Assembly: GCA_005239475.1 (NCBI GenBank)
Contig: SPAX01000026.1
Location: forward strand, 1 to 37,431
DNA length: 37,431 nucleotides
Origin: Nitrospira sp.
GTDB lineage: Bacteria > Nitrospirota > Nitrospiria > Nitrospirales > Nitrospiraceae
Direction: 5' to 3'
Shown here: piece by piece, positions 28,485-37,162 of the stretch
How the letters are laid out: each line of letters begins with the position of its first letter
How positions within the stretch are numbered: the stretch's first letter is position 1
Made by a program: the position numbers and the translations under genes
The notes under the pieces: model-generated
The model's input: the letters and a program-made list of their open reading frames with translations, nothing else
Database searches by the model: none
Told to the model about the DNA's origin: nothing

Positions 28485-28548
28485 GGTTCACCTCCTTCTA
28501 GTTATCACTAGTTATCGCACTGAACAACCAACTCGATTGTCCCTTCGA

Positions 28549-28779
28549 TTACACATTCACCAAGCGGCGGCCGCGTTCGACCGTCTTATCTATCGCCTCG
28601 GTTGCGTCTTCCGCCATCTCTCCGGCCCGCTCCCGCACGTCGTCGCTGAAGTTCGCAAGCTGACGGCGGGTTCTGGCTCCTGACTGAGGGGCATAGAGCA
28701 GACCGGTGATCCCGCCGATAAGAAGCCCAGTCAGCAACGAGAACCCCATGGGCACCAGTACATTTCGTCCCTCTACCAT
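28549..28779 (-). CDS. YtxH-like domain protein
   Basis: 'VPMGFSLLTGLLIGGITGLLYAPQSGARTRRQLANFSDDVRERAGEMAEDATEAIDKTVERGR'. Confidence 0.75.
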   Translation of the reverse strand: MVEGRNVLVPMGFSLLTGLLIGGITGLLYAPQSGARTRRQLANFSDDVRERAGEMAEDATEAIDKTVERGRRLVNV

Positions 28780-28886
28780 GATCCACCTCTCTTTCTTGTT
28801 ACAGAACAACTCGCGCACGCTTCACACACTACAGTGTGATCCATTGACCGAGACCAGACTGGTCAAAACAGCACACATTGTTCACA

Positions 28887-29066
28887 TCAATCCCTCGCTC
28901 GTGCAGCGGGATGTCCCATCCGTTGCTGCAGGGTGACGCGTCTGGTAGTGGTGCACGACGACAAGCGATTGACCGATCGCGCCACGTCACTCTTCATCGA
29001 CCAGGTACGCCCTACGCGACCCTTGCGACGGAGCACCCGTTTGATGATTCCGCGAAGCGTATTCAT
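28887..29066 (-). CDS. Small basic hypothetical protein (59 aa)
   Basis: ATG at 29066 overlaps the TGA of the upstream CDS (ATGA coupling); MNTLRGIIKRVLRRKGRVGRTWSMKSDVARSVNRL... Confidence 0.4.
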   Translation of the reverse strand: MNTLRGIIKRVLRRKGRVGRTWSMKSDVARSVNRLSSCTTTRRVTLQQRMGHPAARARD

Positions 29067-29542
29067 GCGGTCTCCTTGGAGTCGCTCATCTCGGTCGGTC
29101 CAGGCGGCTGTGGCCAGCGACCCTGGAGGCACACACCAAATCCCTCCCGGTTCCTGAACTGATCCACCGAAGGACAATTCCAGACGACGGATCCTTCAGC
29201 GATACCCCGGTCGGCCGCAGCATCATTTGGTAAACTGAGGCGAATCGTGACTCCCGTGCCGACGGGGACCACCCGTTTCGACTCGATGAAAATGACGTCA
29301 CCCCCGACATGATGCGTCTTCCCTTCAGCGCAACTGCCGTCCGGTACCCAGAAAGTCACCGGAACATGGTTCGTGCCGTTCACATCGCGATCCCCCTGGC
29401 CATGCGACGCGCCGGCCTTCCCATCGTCCATGACGCTGACCTCGGGTGCGGTTGCATGGGAACCGCTGCGTTGTTTCGTCGTCTGCCCTGTGAGTTTCCT
29501 CCCCCTGCGACCCCTGCTCATCTCCACGTCAGCCTGTATCAT
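29063..29542 (-). CDS. PilZ-like domain protein
   Basis: 'GGDVIFIESKRVVPVGTGVTIRLSLPND...EGSVVWNCPSVDQFRNREGFGVCLQ' pattern typical of PilZ-type proteins. Confidence 0.55.
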   Translation of the reverse strand: MIQADVEMSRGRRGRKLTGQTTKQRSGSHATAPEVSVMDDGKAGASHGQGDRDVNGTNHVPVTFWVPDGSCAEGKTHHVGGDVIFIESKRVVPVGTGVTIRLSLPNDAAADRGIAEGSVVWNCPSVDQFRNREGFGVCLQGRWPQPPGPTEMSDSKETA

Positions 29543-29593
29543 GACAACCTCCCTCCGACCACGATCATTCAAATATGACTTTATCCTCAAACA

Positions 29594-29635
29594 TGACTGA
29601 TTAGTCACTTTATTACTTCACCACCTCCCTGTCAA
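29594..29635 (-). promoter_or_regulatory. Sigma70-like promoter (TTGACA-N17-TAAAGT) with adjacent palindromic operator TGACTGATTAGTCA
   Basis: Minus strand: TTGACA (29635-29630), 17-nt spacer, TAAAGT (29612-29607), dyad TGACTAATCAGTCA (29607-29594), upstream of the CDS starting at 29542. Confidence 0.55.
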
Positions 29636-30064
29636 GTACTTTTCGTGCGAAAAACTTTCTTGCCTGCCTATTCATACCCCAGCTTCCGCAGCCGAAAACA
29701 TGACGGCAAAACTGCGAATGAACGTCGCCCGTACAGGAAGCTTCCATCCAAACGATTTCACTGCTCTCCCCGACTCTATGTATTCAATATTCAACAGAAA
29801 TTCATGAGTTGGGATGAGACCGACGATTGTCGCCGCATCGCGCATACTCCGAACCGACCTCAAGTACACGATTACTATCCGGCTTAGCCACCGCCTGCAG
29901 GATCCCGTAGCACTCCTACCTGAGTTTCTTTGCTCCAGTATCTCATCGGCTCCAGCCGTCACGGCATATCCTATTGCTTGCGTAAGACAGGAGGCCTCTG
30001 TAGAATGCACCGTCTTCCGCCGCGGTCAGAGCCTGAAAAACGGAATGGACCAGTACCTAAGCCC

Positions 30065-30186
30065 TGTCGGCTCAACGCTTCGCGTCCACCAAGAGTCGCT
30101 GTGCATATCCACCACGTGGCTCATCGAATGACGAATCCTCCAGGTGAACGTGACCGAATCCGACAGGAGTTCAAGCATCCCATCCA
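30065..30186 (+). repeat. Diverged dispersed ~120 bp repeat, copy A
   Basis: Aligns by eye with 34092..34215, including identical runs gctgtgcatatccacc and ccgacaggagttc. Confidence 0.65.
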
Positions 30187-30187
30187 G

Positions 30188-31369
30188 ATGATGTGTAATC
30201 CCCATAACCTTCTTGCAACTGCACTTCGGTCCGCTCTTGCCGCGATTGCGCTTCTAAGCTGGCTGTCCGTCGTTGATGCCGCAACACCTAGGGGACCGGT
30301 CACTCACGAACCCCTATCGGAAAGCACAAACCAACGTCCCGAAGGAGCACCCTCCGCATCGGCAGGAAGCATGGCGCCAGCAAACGCGGCCGCGCACCAC
30401 AACCTTGCGGTCGCGCTGTACGCGAAGGGCGACCACGCTGCTGCGATGGTGGAATACAGAGAGGCCCTTCGGCTCCACCCTGACTTTGCAGAAGCTCATC
30501 ATGGGCTCGGGTTGGCATTATTCTCACAAAGTGAGATAGACGCAGCGATTGTCGAATATCGGACGACCCTTGCTCTTCAGCCCGACCATGCCATGGCCCA
30601 CGGCAGTCTGGGACAAGCACTCGAAGCCAAGGGCGATTCTGACGGCGCCATTCGAGAATATCGCGAGGCCATCCGCCTGAAACCCGATCTCTGGATGGTG
30701 CATAACAGCCTGGGCATCGCCCTCAAGGCCAAGGGTCGCCTCGACGCAGCGATCGCCGCCTACCAAGAAGCGATTCGTCTACAACCGGACAATCCGGCAC
30801 CACACAACAATCTCGGCATCGCCCTCAAGACCAAGGGTGATCTGGACGGAGCGATCACTGCCTTTCGAACCGCGCTCCGTCTCCAATCAGGCCCCTTGGC
30901 AGCCCAATACGGGCTCAATCTCGGCAACGTGCTCCTGGCCAAGGGAAACCCGGACGCGGCCATCGCGCTGTACCACACGGTTCTTCGACTAGAGCCAGAC
31001 AATGCGGAGGCTTATCTGCAATTCGCGATCGCCCTGCAGGCCAAGAACGATCTGCAAGGCGCCATCGCAGCGTACCACGAAGCCCTGCGCCTCCAGCCCG
31101 ACGACGCGATCATCCATGCCAACCTGGGGACTGCGTTGCAGCGATCAGGTGACCTCGACGGGGCTATTGGCTCATTCCGCCGAGCCATCCAGCTTCAAGC
31201 GGATCTGGCTATGGTTCATTACAATTTAGGCCTTTCGTGCCAGGTCGCCGGGAAACATCAGGAAGCGGCGCAAGCCTTCCGGGAGTTTCTGCGCTTGACA
31301 CCGAAGACCCAGGAAAATCGCGACAAGATCGAACAGGCTAGTGCGAGGCTTGATAAACTGTCGCGATGA
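30188..31369 (+). CDS. Secreted TPR-repeat protein
   Basis: Repeated 34-aa units 'AHHNLAVALYAKGDHAAAMVEYREALRLHPDFAEAHHGLGLAL...'; signal-like N-terminus MMCNPHNLLATALRSALAAIALLSWLSVVDA. Confidence 0.9.
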   Translation: MMCNPHNLLATALRSALAAIALLSWLSVVDAATPRGPVTHEPLSESTNQRPEGAPSASAGSMAPANAAAHHNLAVALYAKGDHAAAMVEYREALRLHPDFAEAHHGLGLALFSQSEIDAAIVEYRTTLALQPDHAMAHGSLGQALEAKGDSDGAIREYREAIRLKPDLWMVHNSLGIALKAKGRLDAAIAAYQEAIRLQPDNPAPHNNLGIALKTKGDLDGAITAFRTALRLQSGPLAAQYGLNLGNVLLAKGNPDAAIALYHTVLRLEPDNAEAYLQFAIALQAKNDLQGAIAAYHEALRLQPDDAIIHANLGTALQRSGDLDGAIGSFRRAIQLQADLAMVHYNLGLSCQVAGKHQEAAQAFREFLRLTPKTQENRDKIEQASARLDKLSR

Positions 31370-31484
31370 GGCTCGAACCTGGATACCCTGCGCGTCACGC
31401 AAGCCTGTACCACTTCTCTTTTCCCGACGACCGGACAGAGCGAGTCACACCGGCCGAAGACGACGAAGTACGGAAGTTAGGATA

Positions 31485-32729
31485 ATGAGGGACGCGCTAA
31501 GACCAGGACTGGAAAGACGCGGATTGCTCGGTGGATTGCTCATCGGCCTGCTCATGCTTTCCGGCTGTCTTTCTCCTCTCGCCATGCACCAAGCGGTACT
31601 GGAATACGACCGAACGGTGAGCCGCGTGGAAGCAGAAATGCTGCTATTGAACGTGGCGCGGACGCGTCATTTCCACCCCACTCATTTCACGGCACTTTCC
31701 AGCGTGGCCGCGACCTTTGAGTTCTCAACGACCGCCGGACTCGCCCCGGCCCAGGCGGGCCTCACGAAGACCCTCATCTCTCCGATTTTCGGAGCCACCG
31801 CGGCCGAAAAGCCCACCATGACCATTATCCCGATTCAAGGAGAAGAGTTTACCTCCCGCATTCTCACGCCGTTTGATGAGGACAAAGTCGCCTTTCTCTT
31901 TCAGCAACGACTCGAACCTGCGCTTATTCTCAGACTCATGAGCAGAGAGCTGGTGCTGAGTGGATACGGAGAAGCGGCTATACTCCAGAACGATCCGAGC
32001 CATACGAAGGAGTATCCCGAATTCCGACGGAGGGCTCTTCATCTCTCATCCCTCTATTTGTCCCGAGACCTTTTCGTGGGACCGATCGTGTACGAAGAAA
32101 CCTTTCCGTTCGGCTTTACGCGTGAACTCTCAACAGATGAGACGGTGGAGAATTTGGACAAGATCCTCCGGGTGTTGGAAAAAGGCTACCAATGGATTCA
32201 CGGCCCGAAAGGAGAGGTCACCCTGAGCCGTCGTGTCATTGGCCGGATCGTCATCACGAATTACGACCCCTCGATGCTCACCAACCAGGAACGCCAGCAG
32301 ATAGCCTTGGAAGCCGGGAAGGGCCCCCGCAATGCAATTCTTGTCGACATCCAACCAGGTTATCCTGGCGGAGAGTATCCCATGCGCGGCATGTTCATCT
32401 TTCGAAGCTTTCATTCTATTCTGCAGTTCTTGGCCAATGGGATCGCCGCAGTTCCTGAATACCATGTGGAGAAGGACGTGCGAACAGGCGAGATCGCTCG
32501 GAATCCGCCCTGGACCATCTCAATAGAAGAATCGGACAGCCGGCCGCCCGATGCGGCCTTCGCCGTGGGATATGAGGATCGGTGGTATTCGATCAGGAAG
32601 GCGCCTCGGGCCACCGGAACTATCCAACCCTGGAATCAGGTGGCCTTTCGGGTTCTCAGCCAGTTGTACCAGATGACGGTCACCGAGGTCTCCAAGGTGC
32701 CGACGCCGTCGATCACCATCGCCAAATGA
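31485..32729 (+). CDS. Hypothetical lipoprotein
   Basis: 'LLIGLLMLSGCLSPLAMHQAVLEYDRTVSRVEAEMLLLNVARTRHFHPTHFTALSSVAATFEF' with lipobox LSGC; SD gttaggataatg upstream. Confidence 0.75.
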   Translation: MRDALRPGLERRGLLGGLLIGLLMLSGCLSPLAMHQAVLEYDRTVSRVEAEMLLLNVARTRHFHPTHFTALSSVAATFEFSTTAGLAPAQAGLTKTLISPIFGATAAEKPTMTIIPIQGEEFTSRILTPFDEDKVAFLFQQRLEPALILRLMSRELVLSGYGEAAILQNDPSHTKEYPEFRRRALHLSSLYLSRDLFVGPIVYEETFPFGFTRELSTDETVENLDKILRVLEKGYQWIHGPKGEVTLSRRVIGRIVITNYDPSMLTNQERQQIALEAGKGPRNAILVDIQPGYPGGEYPMRGMFIFRSFHSILQFLANGIAAVPEYHVEKDVRTGEIARNPPWTISIEESDSRPPDAAFAVGYEDRWYSIRKAPRATGTIQPWNQVAFRVLSQLYQMTVTEVSKVPTPSITIAK

Positions 32730-33340
32730 ACAAGGGCAAGCCATTGCCGGCGAGACCCATGGGCGCCGAACATGAAAGAACGACCCTAATGCGAACTGGG
32801 ATGACCTCAAGAACTCTGCTGTTCCTGCTCGTTCTTTCATTGGTGCGGATGGCAGAACCAACTCCGGCCTCGCCCCAAGACACATCGGCTCGTCACGCGC
32901 CATCCTCAGCCATGCCTTCGATGAAGGTCGAAGGCGAATTGGTCAAAGTCGAGGGTCGGTACTATGTGATCAAAGACGCTCACGGCAAGGAAATGTATCT
33001 CCTGGTCACTCCGGACACGGAGCTCGCCGGCCCATTCAAGCCCGGGGATCGCATTGAAGTCTGGACCTCGCCTATCGAACACGCCATCGCCATTCGCGCC
33101 GACTCTCTGGAGCTGGATTCTGAACGGTCGGAACGGGTAGAAGCGGCCACCCGTAGCCTCAAGGGAAAACTGATCGGCATCGAAGGCAAGTACTATGTCA
33201 TGGTCGGAGCTGACGGGAAGGAGATCCGCCTCTTGGTCAATCAGAACACCGAACTGGCCGGAGAATTCAGACCGGGGGATCAGATCGAAGCTTTCACATC
33301 ACCGGTCGAGCATGCCGTGGCGATCAAGTCTGCCAAATAG
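32726..33340 (+). CDS. Secreted protein with two tandem ~57-aa repeats
   Basis: 'VEGELVKVEGRYYVIKDAHGKEMYLLVTPDTELAGPFKPGDRIEVWTSPIEHAIAIR' and 'LKGKLIGIEGKYYVMVGADGKEIRLLVNQNTELAGEFRPGDQIEAFTSPVEHAVAIK'; ATGA overlap with upstream gene, start could also be 32789. Confidence 0.75.
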   Translation: MNKGKPLPARPMGAEHERTTLMRTGMTSRTLLFLLVLSLVRMAEPTPASPQDTSARHAPSSAMPSMKVEGELVKVEGRYYVIKDAHGKEMYLLVTPDTELAGPFKPGDRIEVWTSPIEHAIAIRADSLELDSERSERVEAATRSLKGKLIGIEGKYYVMVGADGKEIRLLVNQNTELAGEFRPGDQIEAFTSPVEHAVAIKSAK

Positions 33341-33403
33341 CCGGCCCTTCTTCCCTCGCTACCACCAACTCGCAGGAACCGCGCCGCTTCAGAGACCCCC
33401 CGC

Positions 33404-34089
33404 TCACGCACCGATGCCGGCTCGTGGCTGGTCATAGGCCCAGCCGACTTCGGCCCCCAGAACGAACACAACGGATGCTAGTAGAGCCAGATGAACAAAT
33501 ACATCAGTCCTCCGAGCGCCCCGTAGAGTTCGATGTTCGCCTGTGCGCCAGCGACATACCATGCAAATCCCCACTTGGCGAATTGGAAGAGGACGGTTCC
33601 TGTCACAGAGGCGATCATGAGCGCCCGAGTGGACATCGTCGCCGCGGGCGGAAACCGATACAGGACGTAAAACAACAGGGCCGTGGCAGCCACACCGAGC
33701 GCCTTGCTGAGCGCGACCAATCCCGGCTGTAAAAGACCGCTCCACGAGGGGTACCGTTCGGTGAATGCCAGGGCCACCGTCAGAAGCCAGGTCGAACCGA
33801 CTGCGAGAAGCACCAGCAGCGCCGTGAGCCCCATCATGAGCAGATCGACCTTCATTCCTTCGACAAGCGTGCGTTCCTGTTTTACCTGAAAAACTCGGTT
33901 CAGCACGGTGTGGACTGAACCGAAAAGAAATGTGCTGAAGAGAAAGAAGGAGGCAAATCCGACAAACCCGAGGAGCCCACGATCGGCCACGATCACAGAC
34001 AGATTGTCAGCCAAGGCTTGTTGGGAGCGTGGCAGGAAGGCCTTCAGCACCGACTGCACTTCGTGCATCGCCCGCTCGGAGTCCAGCAC
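33404..34089 (-). pseudogene. YihY/BrkB-family membrane protein, N-terminally truncated and C-terminally frameshifted
   Basis: 'LGFVGFASFFLFSTFLFGSVHTVLNRVFQVKQERTLVEGMKVDLLMMG...GALGGLMYLFIWLY*' then 'ASVVFVLGAEVGWAYDQ' in another frame (ORF 33404..33745). Confidence 0.75.
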
Positions 34090-34091
34090 CG

Positions 34092-34215
34092 TGTAGGCTC
34101 AACACCGTGCATCCACTCGGCTGTTGCTGTGCATATCCACCTCGCGGCGTATCGAATAACGAATCCCGCGGACGAACGTGATCGAAGCCGACAGGAGTTC
34201 GAGAATCCCCTCCCG
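34092..34215 (+). repeat. Diverged dispersed ~120 bp repeat, copy B
   Basis: Aligns by eye with 30065..30186; begins next to the truncated 5' end of the BrkB-like gene. Confidence 0.65.
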
Positions 34216-34374
34216 ATACTGGCATGTCTGGTCCCCTGCCACCTTTGACGACCGGCGAGGCAGACCTTATTTCGGCGTCTACGGCGGGATGGGCGTTGGC
34301 GGAAGGTCTCGCGGCGGCGGGGGATTCGGCATCGGGTTCTGACGCAGAGACAATCTTCTCTCGTCCGTCCACTC

Positions 34375-34854
34375 GTGAATCGCTCACTTTCCAGAGTGCA
34401 AACCATTGCCTTCAACAAACCCTACGGGGTCCTGCCTTGTTTTACCGACCCAGAGAGACGTCAGACGTTGGCGGACTATGTGGCGATTCCTGTCGTGTAT
34501 GCGGCTGGGCGGCTCGATTTAGATAGTGCGGGGCTTCTGTTCCTGACATCGGACGGTCGGCTGGCACATCACATCACAGACCCGCAGCATAAGCTGCCGA
34601 AAGTGTATCTCGCGCAGGCCGAGCGTATCCCGAACGAGGAGGCCTTGGAGCAGTTGCGAAAGGGAGTGGAGCTGAACGGCAAGAAGACCGGGCATGCTGA
34701 AGTACGTCTGCGCTGGTTAATGATTAGCTTTTTATCCTCCCCAGATGCGCAGATAGCAAACGACAAGAAGAGCACGGGTCTTGTAATTCTACGGAGAGTT
34801 GGAGCAGTTCTCGCGAAGCGAGAACTGCTCCCGTCAGCGTGTCGAGACTCGTGA
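34375..34854 (+). pseudogene. RluE-type pseudouridine synthase fragment, C-terminus lost
   Basis: 'IAFNKPYGVLPCFTDPERRQTLADYV...VYAAGRLDLDSAGLLFLTSDGRLAHHITDPQHKLPKVYLAQAERIPNEEALEQLRKGVELNGKKTGHAEVRLR' then unrelated tail; no 'EGRNRQVRRM' motif. Confidence 0.7.
34801..34831. repeat. Perfect inverted repeat: 14-bp stem, GAA loop
   Basis: ggagcagttctcgc-gaa-gcgagaactgctcc, between convergent genes. Confidence 0.85.
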
Positions 34855-34880
34855 AGTGACGTCTCCTTGGAAGTAGGCTA

Positions 34881-36107
34881 TCATTTCGTCGACTGAAGCA
34901 CGATCTCGACCCTTCGATTTTGGGCTTTACCGGTAGCTGTGCTATTGGGCGCGACCGGGTTAGTCTGCCCGTACCCTTTGGTTTCGATCCGTTCCGCCGG
35001 AATCCCTCCGGCGAGAAGAATAGATCGGACCGACTGAGCCCGCTTTTCCGAGAGGATCAGATTGTACTCGCTCGGCCCATCCGAATCGGTGTGGCCCTCG
35101 ATGAGAAGATTTTGATCCGGCACCGCAGCCAGAGCCTTCGCGATTTCCGTAAGCTGCTCCTGCATCGCTGGCTTCACGTCCGCTTTGTTGAAATCGAAAA
35201 AGATGTTCCCGGGCAGTGTGACGATTATTCCACGGGCTTCCTCACGCACCTTAGCCAGACGGGACAGCGTGGTGCTTAACTCCGCGCGCATTTTTTCCTG
35301 CTCCTCGCGAAGCTGGACGGCCTCACGTTCCGCACTTGCTGCACGCGCTTGCTCGGCCGTGAGTGTTGCCATTTTTTCCTGCTCCTCGCGAAGCTGGGCG
35401 GCCTCACGTGCTGCACTTGCTGCACGCGCTTGCTCGGCCGTGAGTGTTGCCATTTTTCCCTGCTCCTCGCGAAGCTGGGCGGCCTCACGTTCTGCACGTG
35501 CTGCACGCGCTTGCTCGGCCGTGAGCGTTGCCATTCTTTCCTGCTCCTCGCGAAGCTTAGTGGCCTCAAGTGCTTCACGCTCTGCACGTTCTGCACGCGC
35601 TTGCTCGGCCGTGAGCGCTGCGTTGGCTTTAAGCAGAGCCTCTGCTCGCTCGCTGGCGACAGACTTCAGCCGCTCAATCTCCGCATCCCGTTCTTTTGCT
35701 TGGTGCAGGGCAAGCTCGGTCTCGCGTATGGCAATATCATTAAGTGATTTCCGGTTAGTTTCGAGGCGGATGGTTTCTTCCGCCATCTGAGTCTCCGCCG
35801 CATACTGCGCTTTCCGCGCCTCGGCTTCGGCCATCCGTGCCTGGTGAAGAACAGCCGACGCATCATGGTGCTTTTCCCAAGACTCGTTCGCAGCGTTCAA
35901 GTGCGCGGCAGCCGAGTCGTACGTATGTGTCACGCGTTGATCCGCATTCACTGTCTTGGCATCTTGGAGGGCGAGGCGTGCGTTGACAAGCTCCTTCGGC
36001 GGTGGGCCGGGAGCCGCGCAGGCAGCGACGGTCAAGACACCCAGGAGAAGGACACTGGTACGCCAGATTCTATTTTGCATGATCAAAATCTCCCTTCTTG
36101 CTCGCAC
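34881..36107 (-). CDS. DUF4398-like/coiled-coil lipoprotein with C-terminal OmpA domain
   Basis: 'LTVAACAAPGPPPKEL', 'IFFDFNKADVKPAMQEQLTEIAKAL...LLIEGHTDSDGPSEYNLILSEKRAQSVRSIL'; internal 27-aa repeats. Confidence 0.88.
   Translation of the reverse strand: MRARREILIMQNRIWRTSVLLLGVLTVAACAAPGPPPKELVNARLALQDAKTVNADQRVTHTYDSAAAHLNAANESWEKHHDASAVLHQARMAEAEARKAQYAAETQMAEETIRLETNRKSLNDIAIRETELALHQAKERDAEIERLKSVASERAEALLKANAALTAEQARAERAEREALEATKLREEQERMATLTAEQARAARAEREAAQLREEQGKMATLTAEQARAASAAREAAQLREEQEKMATLTAEQARAASAEREAVQLREEQEKMRAELSTTLSRLAKVREEARGIIVTLPGNIFFDFNKADVKPAMQEQLTEIAKALAAVPDQNLLIEGHTDSDGPSEYNLILSEKRAQSVRSILLAGGIPAERIETKGYGQTNPVAPNSTATGKAQNRRVEIVLQSTK
35290..35613 (-). repeat. Four in-frame 81-bp tandem repeats within the OmpA-family gene
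   Basis: Repeat starts at about 35290, 35371, 35452, 35533 (spacing 81 bp); unit MATLTAEQARAASAEREAxQLREEQEK. Confidence 0.85.
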
Positions 36108-36135
36108 TTCTTCGTTTCCCAGACTTCCTGGCGGG

Positions 36136-36522
36136 CTATGGATTGCGTAACTGCCCCTGAAGCTGTTTGACTAAGGCCTCGAGATCGTCCGATTGCTGAT
36201 GCAACGTGGAGGCATCCTTCTTCAGGCCTTCGGTTTGGGCCTGGGCTCGCGCAGCTTCGGCATATGTCGTCGTCTCAAGAAGGTAGCTGCGTACTGCTTC
36301 ATGGTCACCCCGGCCTGAAGCCTGCTGGGCGGCATTATAAGCCTGTCTGGCTTTCTGCAAGAGGTCAGGCGCGAGCTCTAATGCCCCTGCCGACTCAGCG
36401 CTACGAATCACAGATTCGGTTTCGGCCAGTTGTGCTGGGCTCACTGGGGGACCACTCGAAGCACAGCCCATTGCAATGCTTGATACTGCGATGACCAGGG
36501 TTGGCCAGATGACGTTCTTCAT
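36136..36522 (-). CDS. DUF4398-like lipoprotein
   Basis: 'MKNVIWPTLVIAVSSIAMGCASSGPPVSPAQLAETESVIRSAESAGALELAPDLLQKARQAYNAAQQASGRGDHEAVRSYLLE'. Confidence 0.8.
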   Translation of the reverse strand: MKNVIWPTLVIAVSSIAMGCASSGPPVSPAQLAETESVIRSAESAGALELAPDLLQKARQAYNAAQQASGRGDHEAVRSYLLETTTYAEAARAQAQTEGLKKDASTLHQQSDDLEALVKQLQGQLRNP

Positions 36523-36903
36523 GGGAAACTCCTTTTCGTCTTGTACAATTTCTTCACATTCTTCACAGGGCCCAAACCACAATTACTTATTACTTATCGG
36601 CTCAATTCTAAGCGGCTGGGTACGCTTAAGCAACGCTGTTCGCCCTAGTTGACCACAATATTCATAAGTCGTTGATATTTTTATGTCTGTATCACGTAGT
36701 TCAATTTAGGGGAGTCCTAGGGTCCCGTAAAAACCCTACAACTGTGTGATGTTTCTTGCAAAACAGCATGGGCTTGCTTGGACAGCAGTGCCCTTTTCCC
36801 ACTCCCCAGAGGCGGTCGACGCCTACGATGATCGTGTGGAACCCGGTGGTGTCGGCTGGCTGTGGGCGGACGAGTTAAAATTATCAGGATAGCTCAATCT
36901 AGG

Positions 36904-37155
36904 CTACCGATAGGCTTCCCGGCGGTGCTTGATGCGGTAGACCACCACCTTCTTTGCCGCATCATCGATCTCGTACAGAATCAGTCACCAACCCTTAGCC
37001 GGTAGCCCTCGCCACACAACAGTTTGATTGCCTGGTGAGAACGCGGATTCGTTTTCGAGAGTCTGAGTCGACCGGGCAATTTTCTTGGCGATGTCTGGCA
37101 GGGGCACGAGAAATTCTTTGCCAGCCTGATGTCAGAGAAGGACCTCGGAGGCCAT
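36904..37155 (-). pseudogene. RelE/ParE-family toxin pseudogene
   Basis: Minus-strand reading: MASEVLL*HQAGKEFLVPLPDIAKKIARSTQTLENES..., then (shifted frame) AIKLLCGEGYRLRVGD, then LILYEIDDAAKKVVVYRIKHRREAYR*. Confidence 0.75.
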
Positions 37156-37162
37156 CACCCAT

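Noticed and set aside
29640-30064. ORFs 29672..30010 (-) and 29814..30131 (+)
   Set aside because: Mutually antisense, no domain recognised; treated as an intergenic region
35290-35613. Possible CRISPR array from regularly spaced repeats
   Set aside because: Repeats are contiguous, in-frame and coding (27-aa heptad-like units) with no unique spacers
35185-35790. Ser/Arg-rich repetitive plus-strand ORF (201 aa)
   Set aside because: Antisense of the 81-bp coiled-coil repeats of the OmpA-family gene
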